A DNA stretch of 64,000 nt from contig JAKSZP010013301.1 in assembly GCA_022478985.1 (NCBI GenBank), forward strand, positions 62,001-126,000. Direction: 5' to 3'. Both the position numbers and the translations under genes were made by a program. The stretch is from Massospora cicadina (Eukaryota; Entomophthoromycota; Entomophthoromycetes; Entomophthorales; Entomophthoraceae). Below are positions 57,401-64,000 of this stretch, one piece after another (the stretch's first letter is position 1; each line of letters starts with the position of its first letter). The notes under the pieces are model-generated. The model searched no databases. It saw nothing but the letters and a program-made list of their open reading frames with translations, and was not told the origin of the DNA.

Positions 57401-57480
57401 CATCAAGGACCCCGCAAGTGATCATATCATTAACTGAGCACATGTGAAGTTCCTCTTACCATACAAACAATAGGAGCCTT
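54478..57480 (+). pseudogene. RT, RNase H and integrase region of element C
   Basis: A linker (54478-54720, VGLYGEVIGLYHQTRFEPHV) and a pre-RT segment precede RT (55029-55604). RT has ASPVLIVEKKDGTN, VIDYQKLNSITKKD, FSVMDL (Asp intact, near 55263) and MPQGLCNAPAAFQ. The YxDD box is YLNNI (55449-55463), so both catalytic Asp are Asn. RNase H (about 55880-56238) has QTDASL, ECLAV, LTDHASLRW and HQNADCLS. Integrase has HGG...LHP and CHxC near 56470-56570, SLDVVGPLP near 56645, LTDNGTNFT near 56824 and [12 protein letters not shown] near 56923. Exactly 35 residues separate the second Asp from Glu. The tail ends EGDMVLFHDQHG...GPFKVIEKTG. Few stops compared with other elements. Confidence 0.88.
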
Positions 57481-57504
57481 AACATCCAGTCAAGGAGGGG
57501 GTAC

Positions 57505-58061
57505 TGTTGCGATTATGATATGTCTGGATGATAACATTGGGGCAGCTAGGGCGGATTGGGCAGAATCCGCCAAACATGATATCAGTTACAGTTATTTGAG
57601 TGCCTCAAGATGAGGCAATATTGGGATATAACAGGTTATTATTGGATTGCCTCTGTATAAGGCAATAAGGCAATAAGGTGATGTCAACATTCAATGAATA
57701 CAAATAAAATCGCCTACAATTAGGGTGATAGAGAGCTAGAGAATAACAAGCCAAAATTGAAGAGAATTGGCGGAATAGAATAGCCCAAGCTACGAGAGCA
57801 ATACCATCTGAAGCGCTATATATTAGCAAGATGGGCGATTGAGAGAAGTGAAGCTGTTAATAGTAGAAATAGCAGAACAGCGAAAGATCACTGTACTTAT
57901 TAAAAAATAAAAGAGTCATTGGGACGATTGCTCCTAATTTTTAGCATATTTTCAAGTGTCTGAAGGACTGGTGATCCCCACATTGTCTGTCTGTTGTTCA
58001 GTGGGTTCGACCTGTACAAACAATATGGCATATTCTAACAATACCATCTGATTTTACAACA
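57505..58061 (+). mobile_element. 3' LTR of element C
   Basis: TGTTGCGATTATG...ATTTTACAACA, preceded by GGAGGGGGTAC and followed by the CCTTG duplication. It carries the same hairpins, promoter block (CTATATATTAGCAAGATGGGC) and end as the 5' LTR. Confidence 0.92.
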
Positions 58062-58264
58062 CCTTGAATAAATTAAAAAATCTTGGTGCAGTATATTTGT
58101 CCCAAGGTCAACCCATCTCAATTACTTTTTAACTTCTAAAACTAATTTAATATAAAATCATCATCTTAAATCCTTCTAAAAAAAGTCAAGTCTGGTAAAA
58201 TTCAGGACTTTGGCCCCTCTCTATAGGGAAGGACGACATACTTAGCATGATGCACTTGCCCTAC

Positions 58265-59161
58265 TGTCATGAGAGTAACTATAATCTCCAGTTCCCAGTG
58301 TGGTGGTGCACGGTGCATAGGCCCAATGCAAGGGAACTAATCATAAGTATTAAATGGGAAGAATAGCCCCGCAGAGGGTGCTTAAGCTAAAAGACATAAG
58401 TAAAGGGTGAACATCATGTAGTAGAGTAATAGAAATTGTACAAACAGCAAGACTTCTGTGGACCCAAAAGAGCAGTCCATATCCAAGCGGTGTTCAATGC
58501 AGGAGTGCAAGGGTGCTTTGGTATGGAGAGGACTAAAGCAGACCTGTTGTGCACTAGATGAGAGGGTTAAATTTGTACAAATGACATGGCTAAAGTTGCA
58601 TGAGACCTCCTCATAGAGGTCAGCGCTCAGGTTCATCCACTTTAACACAAGAAAATGTAAAACTAAAGAGGAGTTTATTATAGAGAGGAAGACAACCAAC
58701 GAGGAAGGATGTTATTAAAAAATTATATTTAAACCAAAATGGGGGAATCATCCATTGGTGAAAGTGGTGCTAAGCCTTGGTGTACCAATAAGCGCACGCT
58801 CCCATCTGATCATGTAACATACTTTGAAATTGAACTTACTCAAGTGATTGATTGAAGTTGAGCTTGACCCTAGTTAGTAATTTCATAAATTGAACGGGTT
58901 TCAAATCCCCATTCACCAATAAACCAAATTGAGCTGTCATTATTAAGTAAATAACTCATCCACTTTAATACCAAAGCCAAAAAAGGGGCTGGGCATTATG
59001 CACCTCACTTGGATCAACCTGGGAATACCTGGCTTGTACCCAGCGTTGGTCCAAGGTGTGCTTGAGGTCAGAAAGGTCTTGAAGCTTAACCTTTTGGACC
59101 TCCTTCCGCCCAGCCTTGTCCTTGATGTTGGTTCCCTCAATAAGGTCATGTAAACATGACA
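58265..59161 (-). mobile_element. 3' LTR of element F
   Basis: Minus-strand LTR from TGTCATGTTTACATGACC (59161) to ...CTCTCATGACA (58265), after a purine tract AAAAAAGAAGAGAG. Its first 450 bp match the plus-strand LTR at 63496-64000. Its last 90 bp (CTCCAGTTCCCAGTGTGGTG on the plus strand near 58287) recur at 63415-63475. The pol-end frame runs from 59210 into this LTR to 58965. Confidence 0.8.
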
Positions 59162-59260
59162 TTAAACTCTCTTCTTTTTTGGGCTCCACCCCCTCTGGGG
59201 CATTCTCCAAGGAAATATTTTTGTGGGCAGGGGCTAACTTTATGAAAGAGACGTATTGCT
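58965..59260 (-). pseudogene. Pol C-terminal tail of element F reading into the 3' LTR
   Basis: The minus-strand open frame crosses the LTR start at 59161. Before it: KLAPAHKNISLENAPEGVEP, the counterpart of KLAPAYKNFSPAEDPVGEV at the end of element E pol. Within the LTR: KVKLQDLSDLKHTLDQRWVQ, then ARYSQVDPSEV, stopping at 58965. The LTR part recurs in the LTRs of E and at 63496-64000. It is therefore probably a conserved Pol extension encoded by U3. Confidence 0.55.
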
Positions 59261-59261
59261 T

Positions 59262-62200
59262 GGACTTAGATCCTGCGGCCTCTGAGAAATGGTCGTGGAG
59301 TGCTACAATTAGATCTTGGCATGGGCGCAGTTACACACTGGGACCTAATTGTTCTCTGCTGCATCAAATCCCTTCCAGGATACAAGATACTCAAGTCTTC
59401 TTCTTAAACCATGAGAGGCTATAATTTCCTCCACTTCCCACTCCAGTGCCCCATCCATGAGATAAGCCTTGGGATTCTCTGGTGAGAGGCCCTCTTACTA
59501 TGTAAGTTTTTTTTATGGAATACTGAAAAGATTCAGTACAAAGGGGGAGATTCAATTTGTATGAGGTGTGGCCCACCTTTCTGCTGACGCGGTACGGCTC
59601 AATCCTATTAGGTCTTAGTTTTTACATGGCTTCTTAAAAATGTGATGTTTTTATCATCCAGCATCATGAGATCTCTTTCCTTGTACGCTGGTCCAACTCG
59701 TCTCTTACCATCATCATTCTCCTTGTAAGTCTGCATGGCCGCATCTAAATTTTTGCTCACCCTCTTGTGATTTTCTTGATCATTTTTGCAAAGTCCATTA
59801 CCGCTTCCACCTTGGATACACACTGGGCTCCATGTTGAAGGTGGGATTGAAGAAATAGAAGGCGAAGAAGGGGGGACAACGGATTGATACATGTTGGACG
59901 TTGTTAAAACTGAATTGGGCCAGGAGGAGATGGAAACCCAATCTAAATGATCTGCGGCAGTGTAAAACTTCAAGAACTGTTCAAGACACTTGTTCACTCA
60001 TTCAGTCTGCCCATATAATTGGGGGTGATAGGCAGTTTATTGCAGGAACAAATCTGAAGAGTCTTACACAACACTTCCCAAAAGATGGAGGTAAACTGGG
60101 GTACACAATCGTTAATTATTTCTTGGAGGACCACATGAAGAGCAAACACATTAATGACAAAGAGCCTAGCCATCTCAGCTGTGGTTATTGTGGTTCTGCA
60201 GGGTATAGAGTGAGCAAACTTTGTAAAGCGGTTCACCACTACCATGATAGCACTATAGCCATCATATATGGCAATTCCACAATATAATCCACCAATATAG
60301 TAGTCCAAGGCCCTTCAACCTTATGAACTGGTACCAGCAGCCTCGCTAGTGGCTGTTGGTTTGGTTTCATTTGGTTGCAAAGCAGGCACTCTTTGAAATA
60401 CCTGCCTACCAAAGAGCGGCTTACTTATTCCAATTGTAAGTGCAGTGAATTATCTCCAGAGTCTTTGCCTTTCCAGGATGACCAATAGTGATTCCATCAT
60501 GATTTTCCCAATTGATTTCCAGGCAAAGTGGTCTGGCGGGAACTCATAGGCGCCCCTGAAACCACACCATCTCATCCTTCACGTGATTGCCCCTGGTAAT
60601 ATCCTCCGTATTCAACGCTCTCTTAGCAAGGATCATAGTATATTTGGCTGACAAAGGCTTGTAAAGGACTAACTTTCTGAACATACCATATTCCTCCACA
60701 TTTTCCAGAGGAGAAAGCGCTGGCCCATTGGCTGAGAGAGGAAATTGAGACACAATCTTACCCAGTAGAATCATCAAGTGGGTATTATGCACCTCTACCT
60801 CCTTAGGATCTTAAGCTAGTTCAGAGTTGCGGCTCAAAGCATCCGCCAAATCATTCTCCTTGCCCTTAGTAAACTCATAGGAAAAAACAAATTGGGCTAG
60901 GGTCTCATGCCAGCGGGTCTGCCGTGGGGTCAAGGCATGAGATGTGTGATAGTACAGTAAGGCATGGTGATCTGTATGTACACAGAAGGGTTGGGATGAG
61001 CCATGCAAGGGATAACGCCAATACTTCAGCGCCTCAACCACTGCTAATAACTCTTTATCATATACGGCATAGTTTAACTCTTGTAGAGACATCTTCCTGG
61101 AAAAATATCCCACAAAATGCTCAATTCCATCTTTGTTTAATTGTCTTAGGGATGATGATATGGCGAAGTTGGAGGCATCAGAAGCAACAATGAACTTTTT
61201 ATTGGGGTTGACATGGCGAAGAATGGAGTTGACAGCAGAGTACACTTTACCGCTTGGAAAGCCTCCTGAAAAGTTTGGGACCACTGGAGAACTTTTGCCC
61301 CACTCAACTTATACAAGGGAGAAGCCACTTCAGAAAGATTTGGTGTGAATTTCTTAAGGAACGTACACGGCCCCAAAAAACTCCTCAATTCTTTAACTGA
61401 AGTTGGAGTGGGACACTCACAAATTGCCTTATCTTTGTCTAAGTTATCATGTGCCCTTGGTCAAACACACGTTGCCCAGTAAGTTAACCTGCAACTTGAA
61501 GAATTCACATTTACTTTTTTAATGTAAGGTCAGCTGCCCCTAAACGCTCCACCACCTGCCAAAGGTGTACTGCATGGGACTTATTATCAGGGGAAAACAT
61601 CAGAATATCATTCAGATAGGATACCGCGCATACCCCAGCAGGTTTCCCAAAGCCACTTCAATATGGCGTTGAAAGATAGCAGGGGCATTTTTAATCCCAA
61701 AGGGCATAACCCAAAATTGGAAAATTCCTTTTATGGTATGAAATGTGGTTAACCACTCCTGCACTTGATCCAGATCAGATTGAACGCGTTTAAACAATCC
61801 ATTTTGGAGAAGACTCGCCTTCTCCACATAGCGTGCAATCTGTGAGTCCAGTGGGATGGGATGTAAGTCTGGTACTGTGACGTTGTTGAGTTACCAATAA
61901 TCTATTCATGGGTGTAAATTACCATCAGCCTTCTCCACAGTGAGAAGTGGGGAGCATATGGGGAGGTTCACTGAAAATTGCGCCTTTGGATAACTGCTCC
62001 TTAACCCAAACATTAAGGCGCTTCCTCCCTCACAGTCAAAGGGTAAATTAGTGAAGATATATAACCAGATTAAAGGTGAGCTTGAACTTGCAATCAAACT
62101 CTGAGTGGGCTGGTAGTACATTGGCTGAAGCCGCATCAAATGAAGATTCCAACCCCTCCAAACAGGAAGGTAAGGGAACATCCAAAGAGGGATTCATTAA

Positions 62201-62600
62201 AGGAGTAAGACTGAGTGTGTGTATATTGGGCTTGTGGGGAAGATCGTCATGAAAGTTTTATTCAGCCAAAATGGAAAACAAATTTATGACCATTTTTCAA
62301 AGTTAGGGACAAGGTATTGTCTTTCTAGTTATTTCTGACATCAAACTTTTTCCGCAACTCTACACCCAAAATAATGAGTTACAAGAGGTATTTGATAGGT
62401 TGGAAGCGGTCAGCCAAATGATATCTTTCAACTTGATAATCCACTAACTCCATAATTTTTAGCGTGGGAATACCTTGGGAAGCCACTCCCCTAATTTTAC
62501 CTCCTGGCAAGTAACTCAACTCAAGGTAATCGGCTAGTTCTTGATCAATAAAATTCTTAGAGGCTCCTGTATCCACCAAAATAGTTGTGCTGATTTTCCT
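59262..62600 (-). pseudogene. Ty3/gypsy pol pseudogene, element F
   Basis: On the minus strand from high to low coordinates. Protease frame 62579-62379 has MVDTGASKNFIDQELADYL with an intact DTGAS. RT fragments lie at 62181-61612 (GIFQFWVMPFGIKNAPAIFQ), with the YxDD region lost to a frameshift. RNase H is the frame 61284-60811: FIVASDASNFAISSSLRQL, AVYDKELLAVVEALKYW, VHTDHHALLYY and DLADALSRN, all four acidic positions present. Integrase spans about 60800-59700, with CLLCNQMKPN and DYIVELP. The C-terminus has RRVGPAYKERDLMMLDDKNI near 59680. Closely related to element E. Frameshifts disable RT and integrase. Confidence 0.85.
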
Positions 62601-62652
62601 AAAGGGGATGAAAGGGTAGTAGTCAACAAAAAATTTCCAAAATGGTTTTTAC

Positions 62653-63450
62653 TTAAAGCAGAAAACGCCAACGCTTCACCATTAAAATTTTTTCAGGCAT
62701 AAGCAAGCCTACATGGTACATTTCTGCATCATAGAATGGAGAGGGATAGTTGTCCACTCTTACTACTGAGGTCACATATACCACTATATCTTCAACGACT
62801 GCATAAACATTTTTATATTGATTAAGTAACTCTTTTATCACCTCTTGTGTTCTGAGGATCATGGTAGTAGTCAAGCATGGGTTATCAGGTGTGATTTGGT
62901 ACACAGGAATAGGATTCATATCTGAGCTATAAGAGAAGATATAGGGTTTGGTTTTATATAAGAAATCAGCATTATTAAACGCGTTTTGGGCCAAAAATGA
63001 CACCATACTCATTTTTGATGATGGGTGAGCACCGTTATCTAAGGCCATCACCACCAGGCCCTTAATCAATGATATCGCCTGCACCTTCTGAGCTTGGTGC
63101 TGAGGAAAAAACAATTTTCTTTGTGTCAATTTTGTAATTTTGGTGAAAATTTGGGGTAGCAACTCTTGGATCACAAAGCATCCGCATCCACCAGGTAAGG
63201 GCAAGAAGGGTGGGTACTTTCCAGTTGGAGGTAGCAAGAACAACACTGATATGCTACAACCATCAAGAATTTGAGAAAATGGTGGTGAGCCCTACTATGG
63301 ACGTGACTAACAGCTGGTACACCCCATTTGCACTTCTTGAAAGTCCCACATGGAAAAAGTTTGTGCATGTAAAGTAAAGGGGTTAGTAGTTTAAAGTCAG
63401 GATAGTGTCTATAACTCTCCAGTTCCCAGTGTGGTGGTGCACGGTGCACA
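62653..63450 (-). pseudogene. Gag-region remnant of element F
   Basis: A 197-residue open frame (63246-62653) and an overlapping one (63449-63171) lie upstream of protease, where gag is expected. The sequence (LFLLPPTGKYPPFLPLPGG..., later LRTQEVIKELLNQYKNVYAV) shows no capsid motif or zinc knuckle that I can recognise. Assignment is by position only. Confidence 0.35.
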
Positions 63451-63492
63451 GGCCCAATGCAAGGGAACTAGTCATCTGTAATAAAGGAAGTA
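63406..63492 (-). mobile_element. Fragment of the element F 5' LTR (3' end only)
   Basis: CTCCAGTTCCCAGTGTGGTG and AGGCCCAATGCAAGGGAACTA match 58285-58350, the 3' end of the F LTR. The rest of this LTR is replaced by a related LTR in the opposite orientation starting at 63496. Confidence 0.6.
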
Positions 63493-63495
63493 TAG

Positions 63496-64000
63496 TGTCA
63501 TGTTCACATGACCTGATTGAGGGTAAATGACCAGGATAAGGTTGGGCGCCAAGAGGGCAAGAAGGTTAAGCTTCAGGACCTTCCTGACTCGAGGCACACG
63601 TTGGACCAACGCTGGGTGCAGGCCAGTTATGCCCAGGTTGGTTCAGATGAAGTGCAACCTGCACAGCCCTATTTAATGGCCATAGCGTTAAAATGGACAT
63701 TTTACCTTTTGAATTCTGACGGCTCAATTTGATTTATTGGTGAAAGGGGGTTTGAAACCCATTCAATTTATGGAATTACTAACTTGGGCTGGGCTCAACT
63801 TCAATTGATAACTTGAGTAAGGTCAATTTTGAAGTACATTACCCAGTAAAATGGAAGCGTGCACTTATTGGTGCACTAGTGCTTAGTACCACTAACTCCA
63901 ATTGATGATTTCCAATAGTTGGCTTAATCTTGTTTTCCTAAGACCAACCTTTCTCATTGGTCGTCATCCTTCAATAAATTCCTATTCAGTTTTACGTTTT
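63496..64000 (+). mobile_element. LTR of an E/F-type element, opposite to F, cut by the window end
   Basis: It starts TGTCATGTTCACATGACC and aligns with the reverse complement of 58720-59161. It encodes KKVKLQDLPDSRHTLDQRWV near its 5' edge (frame 63517-63732). An internal region, if present, lies beyond 64000. Confidence 0.75.

Larger units (their letters stand above)
51514..58061 (+). mobile_element. Complete Ty3/gypsy element C (6548 bp) with 5-bp duplication
   Basis: Two LTRs of 559 and 557 bp flank gag and pol in canonical order. The perfect duplication CCTTG lies at 51509-51513 and 58062-58066. A purine tract GGAGGGGGTAC precedes the 3' LTR. The candidate primer-binding site is TGGTGCTCACTACAGGGG at 52074; its tRNA is not identified. 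The LTRs differ at many sites, so the insertion is not recent. It is the best preserved LTR element in the window. Confidence 0.93.

Noticed and set aside
58382..58699. 105-codon minus-strand frame with hydrophobic ends
   Set aside because: It lies wholly in the F LTR and no second complete copy is available in the window to test conservation; left as LTR sequence.

Overview
This window looks like a repeat-dominated, AT-rich stretch of a fungal nuclear genome. The evidence is layered chromovirus-type Ty3/gypsy LTR retrotransposons, non-LTR elements with an APE-type endonuclease and a zinc-finger C-terminus, Helitron ends, a TTAA-flanked MITE, and a single intact GC-rich, intronless KH-domain gene. 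An early-diverging fungus with a large genome (Entomophthorales-like) or a rust would fit. That taxonomic guess is inference only; nothing in the window fixes it.

Layout. 1-7819: LTR family A (three copies) around a decayed Ty3/gypsy body (element A), with a 940-bp solo LTR of another family nested in the right-hand LTR. 7820-11356: body and 3' LTR of a 5'-truncated element of family C (C'). 11357-12800: AT-rich spacer with a duplicated unit. 12800-14420: 3' end of another A-related element (D). 16440-23300: two LINE copies on the minus strand. 23952-31659: Ty3/gypsy element E, whose 3' LTR is split by repeat R. 32000-39480: a second R copy split by a 6.4-kb LINE on the minus strand (LINE3, with a 16-bp target-site duplication). 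39481-42340: Helitron cluster carrying a piggyBac-like MITE, next to a tRNA-derived SINE. 43081-44016: the KH gene. 46224-49260: decayed C-like element G on the minus strand, split by a solo LTR-A. 49930-51400: LINE ORF1 remnant. 51514-58061: complete family C Ty3/gypsy element with a perfect 5-bp duplication. 58265-63480: element F on the minus strand. 63496-64000: a related LTR in the opposite orientation, running off the window.

The mobile elements form a readable nest. Six insertions are bracketed by duplications found by eye: CCTTG for C, TGCTT for the solo LTR, GTAGA for the solo LTR-A, a 16-mer for LINE3, a 13-mer for the SINE and TTAA for the MITE. The MITE also has a paralogous empty site. 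Nearly all element genes are broken by stops and frameshifts. Element C has lost both catalytic Asp residues of its RT YxDD box but keeps an intact DD35E spacing in integrase.

The most unusual signal is coding sequence inside LTRs. LTR-A carries, just before its 3' end, a hydrophobic reading frame conserved in three diverged copies, which in the 5' copy runs on into the internal region (probably a Gag N-terminus). The 5' edge of the E/F LTRs carries a conserved peptide (LPDxKHTLDQRWVxA) that, in element F, is read in frame from the end of pol across the polypurine tract. A weaker counterpart exists at the 5' edge of LTR-A. The only gene likely to serve the host is the KH-domain RNA-binding protein.
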